Part shown: in pieces, positions 8,247 to 19,457 of the stretch
How the letters are laid out: every line of letters starts with the position of its first letter
How positions within the stretch are numbered: the first letter of the stretch is position 1
DNA from: Acidimicrobiia bacterium
GTDB lineage: Bacteria > Actinomycetota > Acidimicrobiia > Spongiisociales > UBA11373
Direction: 5' to 3'
Length of the DNA stretch: 64,000 nt
Assembly (NCBI GenBank): GCA_040902765.1
Contig: JBBDWO010000014.1
Span: 28,922 to 92,921, forward strand
The notes under the pieces: generated by a model
Database searches by the model: none
Told to the model about the DNA's origin: nothing
What the model saw: the letters and a program-made list of their open reading frames with translations, nothing else
Program-made: the position numbers and the translations under genes

Positions 8247-9149
8247 CTACCCGTGGCTCGCCAGCTCCATCGCCACCCCATCGAGGAGGTCCCGCACCGA
8301 CACCGTCACCGCGTCTACCGCCACGTGGCGGGCTGCCTCGGCGGCGACGATGGCACCCCCAAGGATGGCCGGTGCGCGAGCCGGGTCGAGTGATGGGATC
8401 GCCGCCGTTTGCTCTATGGACAGTCCGGCAAGCGCACCGACGAGACCGTCGAGCGCCCTCTGCGTCATGCCCCTGCCCTCGACCACCGTGGGGGCATCGC
8501 TCTCGGAGGCGGCGATGCCGGCCAGGGAGGTGAAGGTCCCCCCGACGCCGACCGCGCGCGATGGCCGCCCCGGCAAGGTGACAGAGGCGAACAGATCGCG
8601 AACATGGGCGGCGGCCGCGGCGATCTGCTCGGACGTTGCCGGTCGATCGGGCAGGAGGCGGTCGGTGAGCCGCACCGACCCGATGTCGATACTCACCATG
8701 TAGTCGGGTCGGGTACCGCCGAACACGAACTCGGTGCTGCCACCACCGGGGTCGATGACCACTACCGGCATGGACCCGGGCAACCATCGGGTCGCTCCCC
8801 GGAACGACAGTCGCCCCTCCTCGTCACCCGAGATCACCCGTGGCCGCACCCCGATCACTGTGGCGACCCGGTCGAGGAAGGCATCGGCATCGGCCGCGTC
8901 CCGGCTGGCCGACGTGGCGACAGCGGATCGACGGGCCACCCCCGCGTCGTCCATCCTCTCGGCGAAGCCGCCGAGAGCGGCGAGGGCGCGTTCCACCGCA
9001 TCGGGGTCGAAGCGACGAGCTCGATCGACGCCGCGGCCGAGTCCCACGACGACGCTGTGGCGCTCCACCTCCGACGGCGGATCCGTTGAGGCGTCGGCGA
9101 TCAGCAGGCGCACCGTGTTGGTCCCGATGTCGACCGCCCCGACCATCAT
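8247..9149 (-). CDS. ppx: Exopolyphosphatase / guanosine pentaphosphate phosphatase family protein
   Basis: A 300-residue Ppx/GppA-family protein of the short actinobacterial form. The phosphate-binding motifs of the sugar kinase/Hsp70 fold are visible: GAVDIGTNTVRLLIAD at the N-terminus and VVVIDPGGGSTEFVF in the middle, plus AVGVGGTFTSLAGI. It probably hydrolyses polyphosphate or pppGpp. The ATG at 9149 is immediately followed by a second ATG at 9146, which overlaps the stop of the DUF501 gene (ATGA), indicating translational coupling in the eno-divIC-DUF501-ppx operon. Confidence 0.88.
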   Translation of the reverse strand: MMVGAVDIGTNTVRLLIADASTDPPSEVERHSVVVGLGRGVDRARRFDPDAVERALAALGGFAERMDDAGVARRSAVATSASRDAADADAFLDRVATVIGVRPRVISGDEEGRLSFRGATRWLPGSMPVVVIDPGGGSTEFVFGGTRPDYMVSIDIGSVRLTDRLLPDRPATSEQIAAAAAHVRDLFASVTLPGRPSRAVGVGGTFTSLAGIAASESDAPTVVEGRGMTQRALDGLVGALAGLSIEQTAAIPSLDPARAPAILGGAIVAAEAARHVAVDAVTVSVRDLLDGVAMELASHG

Positions 9150-9659
9150 GTCGGCTCGGTCCACTCCGAGTTGCGCACCACACCGTCCGGGGTGGCGACG
9201 ATGCACCGGGTCGTGCAGTCGAGCGGTTCGACCTGATCGGCCACCCACTCCCCGACCGGGTTGTCGTTGCCTGCGGCATGATCGGCGTAGTGGGCGTGCA
9301 GACACTTGACGCCGCCCTTGCTGCCGGCGACTCCCCCCGACGGGCGCGGCGCGGCGTCGACCGGCACGGCCGCATCTCGCTCGCGTCGGTACCGCTCGTG
9401 CGCCGCGGCGAGCCGCTCACCGAATACCGGGTCGGACACACGCCGACGATCCATGCTGGCGACGCCACCCGCCGCCTCGATCCGATCGATCCGCACCACC
9501 GCCAGCGGACAGCTCAGCCAGTACCGGGTCGGGAACGGGGTCCCATCGTCCAGGCGCGGCGGGACGCGGGTCACCACCGGGAGCTCGAGGTGACACCGGA
9601 CAACGACGTCGGCTTCGGAACGCAATGGCCGGCCCAACTGCGCGGCGACGACCTCGCGA

Positions 9660-9667
<8 letters not shown>
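9146..9667 (-). CDS. DUF501 domain protein
   Basis: A 173-residue member of the DUF501 family, which commonly sits between divIC and ppx in actinobacteria. Visible family features are REVVAAQLGRPLR at the start, a CHLELPVV strand, FPTRYWLSCP, and KCLHAHYADHAAGNDNPVGEW near the C-terminus with several His and Cys residues that could bind metal. Function is unknown. It overlaps both neighbours by a few bases, so it is part of one operon. Confidence 0.88.
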
Positions 9668-11422
<1,755 letters not shown>

Positions 11423-11465
11423 AGAGGGCGGTACTTGGTCGTCCGCAAAGGAACTCATCGCGCGG

Positions 11466-11613
11466 TCCCCTCCCCCGAAGGGGGAGGTGGATCGGCCTTA
11501 AGGGCCGAGACGGAGGGGGGAACCAGACGCGTCGCGAGGCCCACGTAATGATCGCCCTCCCCCCTCCCCTGACGGCTCCGCCGCCAGGTACTCCCCCCTT
11601 CAGGGGGAGGAAC
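11466..11613 (+). repeat. GC-rich palindromic interspersed element, copy C
   Basis: A full-length copy with a left hairpin ctcccccgaagggggag, the core agacgcgtcgcgaggc and cacgtaatgatcgccctccc, and a right hairpin ctccccccttcagggggag. It aligns over its length with copy E (48309-48447). It fills the gap between the mazG stop codon (11629) and the eno upstream region, where it may also act as terminator. Confidence 0.8.
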
Positions 11614-11628
11614 CGCAAGAGAACCTCA

Positions 11629-13047
11629 TCACGAGGTCCCTTTGGCTCTTTCCCACCGCTCATCCATCTCCGCGAGGGTGAGTCCCCGGATGTCACCTTC
11701 CGCTTCGATGGCCCGGAAGCGGCGCTCGAATCGCGCCACCGTGCGGCGCAGGGCCTGCTCGGGGTCGATGCCGAGGTGCCGCGCCACGTTGACCAAGGAG
11801 AACAGCAGGTCCCCGAACTCGTCGGAGCGGCCGGACCCCTCCGCCTCGGCGAGTTCTGCCACCTCCTCGGCCACCTTGTCGAGCGGTCCCTCCACCGACG
11901 GCCAGTCGAACCCGACGGAGGCGGCCCGGGCCTGTGTCTCGAACGCCCTGGCGAGCGCCGGAAGGCCGACCGGGATGCCGTCGAGGCGTGAGTGGCGGCC
12001 CTTCTCGTCCTGCTTGATCGCCTCCCAGTTCGCCATGACCTGTTCGGGCGTGGTGGCGTCGACGGTGCCGAAAACGTGTGGGTGCCTCGTGACGAGCTTG
12101 CGTCTGACACCCTCGGCGACCTCCTCGATGCCGAACATGCCGGCCTCGGATGCGAGCGTGGCGTGCAGGACCACCTGGATGAGCAGGTCACCGAGCTCCT
12201 CCTCGAGTTCGACGTACCCGGCGACGTCGGGGGCGCCGAGGGGAGCCTCCGCAGGGAGCCGCTCGATCGACTCGAGTACCTCGTGGGCCTCCTCGAGGAG
12301 GTGTTTGGCGAGCGAGTGGTGGGTCTGCTCACGATCCCAGGGGCAGTCCAGTCGGAGGCGGGCGCTGGTCCGAACCAATCCCGGCCAGCCCGGGGCGGGA
12401 ACGTCGACGAACAGACTGACCCGCAGTCCGGCATGGCTCGAACGGAGCTCGCCGAGCGGGAGCCGCAGCAGCCCCGGGCTCTCCCCGCCAGCGTCGGTCA
12501 CCAGGGTCACTTCCGCGTCGGCATCCAACACGGTGAGCAGCCCGTCACGCACCGCGTCGATGGCCATCGCCGAGTCGAGCTGGCCGATGAGCGTGGGAAG
12601 CCCCAAGAGGAGCGGATACGGCAGATCGTGAGCGTCGAGCACCGCAAGTCCCCGCTCGAGCGGATCGATCCCCAGCGCCCCCAGGGCAGCCTCGATGAAC
12701 GACGGCGCGACGACCACATCGACCGCCACCCCGGCCTGGCGCAGCAACCCGACGACCCGCTCACCCACGATCGGAGACCCCGGAACGGCGTAGACGACGG
12801 GTCCGGAGAGCGCCAGATCGACCAGGCGAGCCACGATCGCGGCGTACACGCCATCGAACGTCTCAGCCGACTCGTAGAGGTCGTCGCAGGTCACCACCTG
12901 GCGTTGCGCTGCCAGCTCCCGCGCTGCCGGATGATCGAGCGTGCGCACCACCACCGTGGCTCCCGCGTCGAGAAGGATGCCCGCAGCCCGTGCCGAGATC
13001 CAATCCAGGCCAGCCGGACCGAGTCCGACCGCCTGGATGCCACTCAT
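11629..13047 (-). CDS. mazG: MazG-family nucleoside triphosphate pyrophosphohydrolase fused to tetrapyrrole-methylase-like domain
   Basis: A 472-residue two-domain protein like Bacillus YabN. Residues 1 to about 225 form an SAM-dependent tetrapyrrole-methylase-type fold (IQAVGLGPAGLDWIS, VVYAVPGSPIVGERVV, GLPTLIGQLDSAM). The C-terminal half is MazG, with LRLDCPWDREQTHHSL, the metal-binding EEAHEVLE and EELGDLLIQVVLHA, and a second repeat EEVAELAEAE...DEFGDLLFSLVNVARHLG. It hydrolyses non-canonical or excess NTPs. The ATG at 13047 overlaps the stop of the upstream lipoprotein gene, giving an mfd/PpiC-like/mazG operon. Confidence 0.92.
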   Translation of the reverse strand: MSGIQAVGLGPAGLDWISARAAGILLDAGATVVVRTLDHPAARELAAQRQVVTCDDLYESAETFDGVYAAIVARLVDLALSGPVVYAVPGSPIVGERVVGLLRQAGVAVDVVVAPSFIEAALGALGIDPLERGLAVLDAHDLPYPLLLGLPTLIGQLDSAMAIDAVRDGLLTVLDADAEVTLVTDAGGESPGLLRLPLGELRSSHAGLRVSLFVDVPAPGWPGLVRTSARLRLDCPWDREQTHHSLAKHLLEEAHEVLESIERLPAEAPLGAPDVAGYVELEEELGDLLIQVVLHATLASEAGMFGIEEVAEGVRRKLVTRHPHVFGTVDATTPEQVMANWEAIKQDEKGRHSRLDGIPVGLPALARAFETQARAASVGFDWPSVEGPLDKVAEEVAELAEAEGSGRSDEFGDLLFSLVNVARHLGIDPEQALRRTVARFERRFRAIEAEGDIRGLTLAEMDERWERAKGTS

Positions 13048-13955
13048 TCGGCGTCGGGGGCCTGAATGCCCGTGGGGGACCAGGTCCCGTACTGCGGCTC
13101 GACATGGACCTCGGCGGCTCGCAGGGTGTCGTTGACCCAGTTGTTCCACGCGAAGCCGGCGTCGACACCGGACAGATACGCCAACGGATCGGATTCGACC
13201 AGGGCGCGATCGAGCACCTCCCGGTCGGACACGATGAGGATGTGGAACCCGAACTGAGTCTGCACCGGGCCGGTCGGCACCGCGATGTCGGCCTGCACCG
13301 AGGCGTATGCGAAGTCGGTCACGTACTCACTGGCGGGTCGGCAGCCCAGGTCACCGCGCTCGGAAGTGTCGAGGGACACGTCGGCGGCCACATCACCGAT
13401 GTCCTCACCGTCATCGAGCCGCTCGAGGACGTCCAATGCCTCGTCTTCGGTGGCGACCAGCACGTGCTGGACGCATACGGTGGTCACCCCGATGCCATCG
13501 CGGTAGAGCGTGTCGAGAAACTCTGCCGAGCGCAGCACTTGGGCCGACACGAGTGCCCGAATCACGGCGAGCTCGGCGTTGAATCGGACCATGCCCATCC
13601 CAGCATTGGGGACGCCGAGGGCGTCGGACGGAGTGACGCCACGGGCCGTCAGGTCGGCCTGCATCTCCTCGAACGTGCGATCGACCTCGGCCGGGTCCAG
13701 CTCGAGATCGAAATCAGCCTCCATGGCGTCGAGCAACACCTCGAGGGCAGACAGCCGGAACAGAGCAGAGCGAAGATCGTCGCCGATCGGCATCGACCGC
13801 GCCTCGAACAGCGCGGCGACATCGCCTTCGGTGATGGTGGCATCGCCGACACGCGCCATCACCGCTCCACTGCCGCCGCAGGAGACGGCGAACAGGCAGG
13901 CGAGAGCCAGGGGGACGATCTTGTGCAAAGGGGTTACTTCCCGTCGAGGGGCCAC
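13044..13955 (-). CDS. Lipoprotein of the SurA/PpiC peptidyl-prolyl isomerase type
   Basis: About 303 residues. The N-terminus has a lipoprotein signal with lipobox LFAVSCGG. A SurA N-like helical region follows (VMARVGDATITEGDVAALFEAR, LRSALFRLSALEVLLDAMEADF). Next is a parvulin-like core, VTTVCVQHVLVATEDEALDVLERLDDGEDIGDVAADVS ... DLGCRPASEYV ... IAVPTGPVQTQFGFHILIVSDRE. It probably helps fold secreted proteins outside the membrane. The GTG start at 13955 lies inside the 3' end of mfd; a TTG at 13931 just after the mfd stop is an alternative and still keeps the signal peptide. Confidence 0.82.
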   Translation of the reverse strand: MAPRREVTPLHKIVPLALACLFAVSCGGSGAVMARVGDATITEGDVAALFEARSMPIGDDLRSALFRLSALEVLLDAMEADFDLELDPAEVDRTFEEMQADLTARGVTPSDALGVPNAGMGMVRFNAELAVIRALVSAQVLRSAEFLDTLYRDGIGVTTVCVQHVLVATEDEALDVLERLDDGEDIGDVAADVSLDTSERGDLGCRPASEYVTDFAYASVQADIAVPTGPVQTQFGFHILIVSDREVLDRALVESDPLAYLSGVDAGFAWNNWVNDTLRAAEVHVEPQYGTWSPTGIQAPDAE

Positions 13956-16900
13956 ATTGTACGGAGGAATTCGGTCAACTCGGCGACCGAGGCACGGGCC
14001 TTGGGGAGGAACAGCGAGCCGTCACGCACCAACGCGCCCGGCCGCAGCCGCTCGAGTCGGACCTCCTCGGAGGCTTTCAGGGCGACCGGGGTGAGCCGCA
14101 CGTCACGGCGGCTGGCGACGACCTCGGTGATCCCAACCCGCAGGGCCTCCACACGGAGGCGGGCGACCTCGACCAGGGCATCGGCGCGGCGCGGCAGAGG
14201 GCCGTAGCGGTCCTCCCACTCGGCGACCACGTCATCGACGTCGCCGTGGGTGGTGGCAGCCGCCAGCCGGCGATACGCCTCGAGACGGCTTTCCTGATCG
14301 GGCACGTAGTCGTCGGGCAGATGAGCCTCGACCGGCATCTCGATCCGCACTCCGGGCGATTGCCGCTCCGAGGTATTACCGGTGGTGAGTTGTTCGACTG
14401 CATCGGCGACCAACTCCACGTAGAGGTCGAGTCCGACCGCGCTGATGTGGCCCGACTGCATGTTGCCCAGGAGGCTGCCGGCTCCCCTGATCTCGAGATC
14501 TCGCATCGCCAGCTGGAATCCGGAGCCGAGGTCGGCGAACTCACCGATCGCCTCGAGGCGGCGGTGCGCCTCCTCGGTCAGATGCTCCGATTCGGCGTGG
14601 AACAGGTAGGCGTAGGCGCGCTGCGACGATCGCCCCACGCGCCCGCGCAATTGGTACAGCTGGGCGAGGCCGAGCACGTCGGCGCGTTCGACGATGAGTG
14701 TGTTGACCTGCGGAAGGTCGAGACCGGACTCGATGATCGTGGTGGCGACGAGGACGTCGTAATCGCGGTTCCAGAAGTCGAGCATCACCTGCTCCAGCCG
14801 ACTCTCGCTCATCTGACCGTGGGCGACGGCCAGCCGGGCATCGGGCACCAGGGATCTGAGACGCGCCATCGCCGAGTCGATCGATGCCACCCGGTTGTGC
14901 ACGTAGAAGACCTGCCCATCGCGCAGCATCTCCCGGCGAATCGCCGCCGCCACCGCCCGCTCGTCGTACGGTCCGACGAAGGTCAGGATCGGGTGACGAT
15001 CTTCCGGCGGCGTCGCGATGCGGCTCACGCTCCGGATGCCGGTCAGGGCCATCTCCAGCGTCCTCGGGATCGGCGTCGCGGTGAGGGTCAGTACGTCCAC
15101 CGACGACCGCAGGCTTCGGATCCGATCCTTGGCGGCGACACCGAACCGCTGCTCTTCGTCCACGACGAGCAAGCCGAGGTCCCGAAAGGAGACATCCTCG
15201 GACAGCAGGCGATGGGTCCCCACGACGACATCGACGGTGCCGTCGGCGAGTCCGGCGACCACGGACCGCTGCTGTGCGCCGGTCAGGAACCGGCTCAGCA
15301 CCTCGACGCGGATCGGATACGGGGCGAACCGCTCACCGATCGTCTGGAGGTGCTGCTGGGCGAGCAGCGTCGTCGGCACCAGCATGGCCGCCTGTTTGCC
15401 CGCCTGCACCGCCTTGAACATCGCCCGCACCGCCACCTCGGTCTTGCCGAAGCCGACGTCCCCGAACACCAGGCGATCCATCGGGTTGTCGCTCTCCATG
15501 TCCGCCTTGACCTCACCGATCGCCAGCAACTGATCGCGGGTCTCCTCGAACGGGAAGGCATCCTCCAGCTCCCGCTGCCACGGGGTGTCGGGTCCGAAGG
15601 CGTGGCCCCTCGCCAGTGCCCGAGTCCGGTGCAGCGCAACGACCTCCTCGGCGACGGCGGCGACCTCGGCGCGGACCCGGCTCCGGGTGCGTTCCCAGTC
15701 CGCTCCGCCCATCCTGCTGAGTCTGGGCGCCTCGCCGCCGGTGTAGCGGGTGATCGCTCCGAGCTGATCGGTCGGCACGTAGAGCCGGTCGCCGCCGGCA
15801 TAGGCGACCAGGAGGTAGTCGCGTTCCACGTCGCCCAGCCTCTGGGTCACCAGCCCCTCGAAGCGACCGATTCCGTGCTGACGATGGACTACGTAGTCCC
15901 CGGATCGCAGATCGTCGTATCCCTCGGTCGGCTGGGCGCGGGTGCGACCCGGACGACGGTGGGCACGCCGCCGACCGGCGATCTCCTGCTCGCCGAACAC
16001 CGCGGCACCGACGTCGGGGAGCGCGAATCCACGGTGGATGCCGGCTCCGATGACCAGGGACTCGCCGGCGAACCCGTCCTCACGCGCCAGCCCGAGGCCC
16101 GCCTCGCCCAGGATCCGCGCCACGCGATCGGCGGCGGCCTCCCCATCCATCGCGATCACCACCTTCGTTCCATCGGCGATGAGGCGCCCGAGGGCAGCGG
16201 CCACCGACTCGGCATCGCCGGGAACCGCGTCCAGCCCACGGACCCGCAGAGTCGGGTCTTCGGGCCGTGCGGGAGCCGGCGGCGCCTCGACGAACCCCTC
16301 TCCCGGGCCGGGAAGATCGAGGAACAGGGGTGGATGTTCTGCTGCCGCCACCGGATCGATCCCCCAGGTCGCGGCGAGGGCGGCGGCGAGCTCCGACTCC
16401 TCGGTCGCCAGCGCCGCTGCTCGTTCCCGGCAGGAAACAGGATCGAAGAGGACGACACCGCCCCTCCCGGAGAGTTCGTCGACGACCGATCGCGGTGGGG
16501 TCAGCCATGGGAGCCACGACTCCATCCCGGGGAAGGTGGCCCCAGCCGCCAGTCGTTCCCACGACGACGATGCCCACGGTGCCGTGGTCAGAAGTGAACG
16601 GGCGGTGGCGGCGATCGTCTCGTCAGGCCGGAGCTCGCGCACCGGGAAGACGAGAACCCGGTCGATGCGACCCTCCGACCGCTGGCTGGCGATTGACATC
16701 TCGGTGATCTCGCTAACGGTGTCCCCCCAGACATCGATGCGGACCGCACTCCGTGCCTGGCCCGGATACACGTCGACGATCCCTCCCCTCACCGAGAACT
16801 GTCCCCGGCCTTCGACCCGGTGGGTCCGTTCGTATCCCAGTCTCGACAGGTGGTCGACGAGTCGATCGAAGTCGATGCGCTCCCCTTCGGCCACCGCCAG

Positions 16901-17281
16901 TGGCTCGACCGGCGCGGAGGCAACCCGTTGGATCGCAGCGCGCACCGACGCCACCACCACCGTCCCACCTCCGGCGGTGCGCAGTGCGTGACGCGCCTCG
17001 GCGCGTGCCGCCATCGTGCCGAGGTTGGGCGAGACGTGCTCGAACGGGAGCGTCTCCCATGCCGGCAGCAGGGCCGTCGACTCCGTGAACAGCGCCAGGT
17101 CGTCCGTCAATTCCTCGGCATCGACCTCACCCGGGACGATCGCCAGCAGTGGACCCCGGGCTTCCAGGGCCAGTCCGGCGAGGAAGTAGGCGCGCACCGG
17201 CGGAGGCACGGCGATCCGATCGACGCCACCCATCGGATGTGCCCGCCAGAGGTCGACGAGGGCGGCGAGCGGGGCGGGCAT
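13934..17281 (-). CDS. mfd: Transcription-repair coupling factor
   Basis: A 1115-residue Mfd, normal length. Domain order is a UvrB-homology N-terminus (about 1-480, RVEGRGQFSVRGGIVDVYPG), a CarD-like RNA polymerase interaction domain (YDDLRSGDYVVHRQHGIGRFEGL), the superfamily 2 translocase with Walker A FGDVGFGKTEVAVRAMF, DEEQ box VVDEEQRFG, LTLTATPIPRTL and QLRGRVGRSSQRAYAYL, and the C-terminal TRCF domain (RIEMPVEAHLPDDYVPD). It removes stalled RNA polymerase at lesions and recruits UvrA. It is upstream of the PpiC-like gene and mazG in one operon. Confidence 0.97.
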   Translation of the reverse strand: MPAPLAALVDLWRAHPMGGVDRIAVPPPVRAYFLAGLALEARGPLLAIVPGEVDAEELTDDLALFTESTALLPAWETLPFEHVSPNLGTMAARAEARHALRTAGGGTVVVASVRAAIQRVASAPVEPLAVAEGERIDFDRLVDHLSRLGYERTHRVEGRGQFSVRGGIVDVYPGQARSAVRIDVWGDTVSEITEMSIASQRSEGRIDRVLVFPVRELRPDETIAATARSLLTTAPWASSSWERLAAGATFPGMESWLPWLTPPRSVVDELSGRGGVVLFDPVSCRERAAALATEESELAAALAATWGIDPVAAAEHPPLFLDLPGPGEGFVEAPPAPARPEDPTLRVRGLDAVPGDAESVAAALGRLIADGTKVVIAMDGEAAADRVARILGEAGLGLAREDGFAGESLVIGAGIHRGFALPDVGAAVFGEQEIAGRRRAHRRPGRTRAQPTEGYDDLRSGDYVVHRQHGIGRFEGLVTQRLGDVERDYLLVAYAGGDRLYVPTDQLGAITRYTGGEAPRLSRMGGADWERTRSRVRAEVAAVAEEVVALHRTRALARGHAFGPDTPWQRELEDAFPFEETRDQLLAIGEVKADMESDNPMDRLVFGDVGFGKTEVAVRAMFKAVQAGKQAAMLVPTTLLAQQHLQTIGERFAPYPIRVEVLSRFLTGAQQRSVVAGLADGTVDVVVGTHRLLSEDVSFRDLGLLVVDEEQRFGVAAKDRIRSLRSSVDVLTLTATPIPRTLEMALTGIRSVSRIATPPEDRHPILTFVGPYDERAVAAAIRREMLRDGQVFYVHNRVASIDSAMARLRSLVPDARLAVAHGQMSESRLEQVMLDFWNRDYDVLVATTIIESGLDLPQVNTLIVERADVLGLAQLYQLRGRVGRSSQRAYAYLFHAESEHLTEEAHRRLEAIGEFADLGSGFQLAMRDLEIRGAGSLLGNMQSGHISAVGLDLYVELVADAVEQLTTGNTSERQSPGVRIEMPVEAHLPDDYVPDQESRLEAYRRLAAATTHGDVDDVVAEWEDRYGPLPRRADALVEVARLRVEALRVGITEVVASRRDVRLTPVALKASEEVRLERLRPGALVRDGSLFLPKARASVAELTEFLRTMWPLDGK

Positions 17282-17306
17282 GGGACAGGAGGGTAAACGG
17301 GGTGCG

Positions 17307-17397
17307 AGTGGCCAGTGGCCAGTGGCCAGCTACCAGCTACCAGCTACCAGTTGGGATCCAAGGGCGACGGGCAACCGGCAACCGGCAACCGGCAACA
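17307..17397. repeat. Heptamer tandem array (13 contiguous units, at least three unit types)
   Basis: Thirteen 7-bp units run without a break in register: agtggcc three times, agctacc three times, three unique units, then ggcaacc-type four times. The array fills the gap between divergent mfd and pgsA and so covers their promoter region. The agctacc/cagctac unit recurs at 33861 and 50941. The ggcaacc unit recurs, as its complement, at 29581. Confidence 0.9.
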
Positions 17398-17413
17398 GCC
17401 CCCGAGCGATACC

Positions 17414-17995
17414 ATGCCCAGCCCGGCCCGGAGGCCCACGCTGTCGATTCCAGACCGAATCGCATACTTCCGCATGGCGCTGGTGCCGGTGATCCTCACG
17501 CTGATCCTGCTCTCAGAGCACATCGACCATTCGCTCGGAATCGCGGCGGCACTGATGGTGCTCGCCATCTTCAGCGATTTTTTGGACGGCTACCTGGCGC
17601 GCCGATGGGAGATCACCACCGTGTTCGGCGCCTTCCTCGACCAGATCACCGACAAGGTGCTCGTGGCCGGTGCGCTCTTCGGGCTGGTCGCCATCGGGCG
17701 GGTCTGGGCATGGGCGGCGTTCGTGATCGTCGCCCGCGAGATCCTGGTATCCGGTCTGCGCGGGTTGGCGGCAATGGACGGCGAGGTGGTTCATCCGTCC
17801 ATCTGGGGAAAGATCAAGGCGAGTGTTCAGTACCTGGCGATCATGATGGCCCTGATTCGCACGGAGACCGCGTACGGGGGCCTGAGACCCGACCAATGGG
17901 TGATGGTCGGTGCCGTCGTGGTGACCGCACTCTCCGGGTACGAGTACTTCACGCGCTTCGCGCGCGTCCTGCGGGCGAGTCGAACCGCCGGCTAG
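17414..17995 (+). CDS. pgsA: CDP-alcohol phosphatidyltransferase, probable phosphatidylglycerophosphate synthase
   Basis: A 193-residue integral membrane protein with about four to five hydrophobic helices. The catalytic CDP-alcohol motif D-x2-D-G-x2-A-R-x8-G-x3-D-x3-D is complete (SDFLDGYLARRW ... GAFLDQITDK, near residues 54-82). TIPDRIAYFRM-like N-terminus (here LSIPDRIAYFRMALVPV) and WGKIKASVQ favour PgsA over phosphatidylinositol or cardiolipin enzymes. It makes phosphatidylglycerophosphate from CDP-diacylglycerol. The ATG at 17414 follows a heptamer array; no clear ribosome site is seen. It converges with pth, overlapping by 4 bp. Confidence 0.88.
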   Translation: MPSPARRPTLSIPDRIAYFRMALVPVILTLILLSEHIDHSLGIAAALMVLAIFSDFLDGYLARRWEITTVFGAFLDQITDKVLVAGALFGLVAIGRVWAWAAFVIVAREILVSGLRGLAAMDGEVVHPSIWGKIKASVQYLAIMMALIRTETAYGGLRPDQWVMVGAVVVTALSGYEYFTRFARVLRASRTAG

Positions 17996-18606
17996 TCGCC
18001 CTCAATACGACGGGAGGCGAGTGCCGCCGCCGCCTTGGCCCCCTCGTCCCCTTCAACCGCGAACGCCACCACCACGTCGACCGCCTCGCGCACCATCAGG
18101 TCGGCGTCGGGGCGTTCGCTCTTGCCGAACGGTCTGAGTACGAAGTCCGCAGGGTCCATGCGCCCCGGAGGACGACCGACACCGAGCCGCACCCTCCGGA
18201 AGTCGTTGGTGCGCAGCGACCTGATGATCGACTCGACCCCGTTGTTCCCGCCGGACCCACGGCCTGCGTGGAAACGGATCCGCCCGAAGGGGAGGTCGAT
18301 GTCGTCGTGGACCACCACCAGCGCATCGGAGGTGAGCCTGTAGTACCCGAGGATCGAGACGACGGCCTCCCCGGAGAGGTTCATGAACGTCGTCGGGACC
18401 GCCAGCAGCACCTTGCGGCCCCCGAGCTCGACGGTGGCTACCCGGGCATGGACTCGCCGTGGAGCCCGACCGAGCCCGACGGGGGCGGCCATCAGAGCGG
18501 CAGTCTCGGCACCGATGTTGTGGCGGGTCCCCTCGTATTCGCTCCCCGGGTTCCCGAGGCCGACGACGACCAGCGCCGAGGGCCCATCCCGCTCAGAGCG
18601 TCTCAT
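17992..18606 (-). CDS. pth: Peptidyl-tRNA hydrolase
   Basis: A 204-residue Pth. Active-site blocks are clear: VVGLGNPGSEYEGTRHNIG (catalytic His), TTFMNLSGEAV (Asn), VVVHDDIDLPFGRIR (Asp) and GRGSGGNNGVESIIRSL. It frees peptides from prematurely released peptidyl-tRNA. It follows rplY on the same strand with a gap of 39 bp, the usual rplY-pth arrangement. Confidence 0.95.
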   Translation of the reverse strand: MRRSERDGPSALVVVGLGNPGSEYEGTRHNIGAETAALMAAPVGLGRAPRRVHARVATVELGGRKVLLAVPTTFMNLSGEAVVSILGYYRLTSDALVVVHDDIDLPFGRIRFHAGRGSGGNNGVESIIRSLRTNDFRRVRLGVGRPPGRMDPADFVLRPFGKSERPDADLMVREAVDVVVAFAVEGDEGAKAAAALASRRIEGD

Positions 18607-18645
18607 GATCCCGAACCCCCAAGGTCAGGAGCGGGGCGTCGACGG

Positions 18646-19344
18646 TCAGGAGGAGTCTTGGTCCCCATCGGCTCCGCCGCCGGCATCGCCGTCGCCGGAT
18701 GCGCCTTCGGATTCCTCGCCCTCCTCGCCCTCGGGCAGCTCACCCTCTTCCAGCTCGCCCTCGTCGACCGGCTCCTCGACCTCGACGATCCGCGGGATGA
18801 CGACGGTGACCAGGCTGGCGTCGGGGTCCTCGGTGTACTCGACACCTTCGATCGCCGGGAGGTCGGCGACCTTGAGCGTGTCACCGACGATCATCTCCGA
18901 GATGTCGAGCGGGATGCTGGACGGGATGTCCATTGGCAGGGCACTCACATGGACCACGGTTCGGATCGTCTCCAGCACCCCGCCCTCCTTGGTGCCCTCG
19001 GGGGTGCCCAGGTACTCGACGTGGACCTCGGCGGCGATGGCCTCGTCGAGGGAGATACTGATGAAGTCGAGATGGACGATCTCTCCCCGGACGGGATCCC
19101 GCTGGACCTCGCGAGCGACCGTGAGGAGCTTCTTCTGCCCCTCCACCGACAGGTCGATGAGCGCGTTGGCTCCCGACTCCGTGTGCAACACGGCGTAGAG
19201 CTCCCTGCGATCGACGCTGATCGTCACGGCGTCGCGTCCCCGGCCATACACCATGGCGGGGACGCGACCATCGCGTCGCATGCGGCGCGCGCTGCGCGAG
19301 CCGAACTCGGAACGCGGCTCGCCGCGCAGTTTGACCTGATTCAT
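18646..19344 (-). CDS. rplY: 50S ribosomal protein L25/general stress protein Ctc (bL25, long form)
   Basis: A 232-residue long-form bL25 (Ctc). The N-terminal 5S rRNA-binding domain begins MNQVKLRGEPRSEFGSRSARRMRRDGRVPAMVYG. The C-terminal beta domain contains IVHLDFISISLDEAIAAEVHVEYLGTPEGTKEGGVLE and DIPSSIPLDISEMIVGDTLKVADL. An acidic low-complexity tail (about 195-232, rich in E, G, D) is typical of actinobacterial forms. The ribosome site gaggag lies eight bases before the ATG. It heads the rplY-pth pair. Confidence 0.95.
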   Translation of the reverse strand: MNQVKLRGEPRSEFGSRSARRMRRDGRVPAMVYGRGRDAVTISVDRRELYAVLHTESGANALIDLSVEGQKKLLTVAREVQRDPVRGEIVHLDFISISLDEAIAAEVHVEYLGTPEGTKEGGVLETIRTVVHVSALPMDIPSSIPLDISEMIVGDTLKVADLPAIEGVEYTEDPDASLVTVVIPRIVEVEEPVDEGELEEGELPEGEEGEESEGASGDGDAGGGADGDQDSS

Positions 19345-19457
19345 CGCGAAATCTCCTCGGAGGGCAGAGGGGGGTGGTCATTATCGCCCACAGACGACGC
19401 ATTCGGCAAGGCGAGAACGCCTCCACCGTGCCGAGGTGCCCGAGTACCATCCCAACT

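Noticed and set aside
14246..16597. 783-aa open frame on the plus strand over mfd
   Set aside because: It is an antisense shadow; composition is biased to R, H, G and no motif is seen, while mfd on the minus strand is complete.
17307..17397. CRISPR array
   Set aside because: The period is 7 bp with no spacers and no cas genes are present.
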